Below, one piece after another: positions 8,864 to 8,890 of a DNA stretch of 8,890 nt. This DNA is from Betaproteobacteria bacterium (lineage in GTDB: Bacteria; Pseudomonadota; Gammaproteobacteria; Burkholderiales; Usitatibacteraceae). The position numbers were made by a program, and so were the translations under genes. The stretch covers positions 6,251 to 15,140 of the forward strand of contig PQAI01000029.1 of NCBI GenBank assembly GCA_003105245.1. The letters run 5' to 3'. Position 1 is the first letter of the stretch; the number at the start of each line of letters is the position of its first letter. The notes below the pieces were generated by a model. That model was not told the origin of the DNA, did no database searches, and was given only the letters and a program-made list of their open reading frames with translations.

Positions 8864-8890
8864 TGCGAGCGAAAGTCTTTGGAAACGCCG

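Overview
The window looks like conserved core chromosome of a high-GC betaproteobacterium. The evidence is the gene order (carA-carB-greA facing yhbY, and rlmE-ftsH on the other side of a divergent promoter), the strong codon bias to G/C in third positions, and protein sequences that track Escherichia coli orthologues almost residue for residue. The genus cannot be given from the sequence. There is no phage, CRISPR array, tRNA, rRNA or intact insertion sequence.

Layout, left to right. (1) The first 1.23 kb hold the N-terminal two-thirds of ftsH on the minus strand, cut by the window edge. (2) A 174-bp gap between ftsH and rlmE carries a strong imperfect palindrome, a 12-bp tandem duplication of the rlmE 3' end and a possible heat-shock-type promoter. 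(3) rlmE (23S rRNA 2'-O-methyltransferase) is minus and yhbY (50S assembly factor) is plus; they diverge from a 35-bp gap with overlapping promoter elements. (4) greA (minus) faces yhbY, and their coding regions overlap tail to tail by 89 bp. (5) carA-carB-greA form one minus-strand transcription unit. A palindromic element with ~45-bp arms fills almost the whole carA-carB gap. (6) A 159-bp divergent region separates carA from a plus-strand concentrative nucleoside transporter (CNT family). It holds a good sigma70-type carA promoter and, in the carA leader, a textbook intrinsic terminator with an overlapping reading frame that resembles pyrBI-type attenuation. (7) The last 27 bases (8864-8890) hold nothing I can identify.

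Functionally, CarA and CarB make carbamoyl phosphate for pyrimidine and arginine synthesis, and the divergent transporter probably takes up nucleosides, the salvage route to the same pools. GreA, YhbY, RlmE and FtsH are housekeeping factors for transcription elongation, ribosome assembly and membrane protein quality control.

The genes are ordinary. The interesting material is in the gaps: the carA attenuator candidate, the 10/11/10-bp phased inverted-repeat element inside the car operon, a second extragenic palindrome before ftsH, and a recurring '-10 plus CCCGC' motif that would put the transcription start at or very near the ATG of yhbY and greA.
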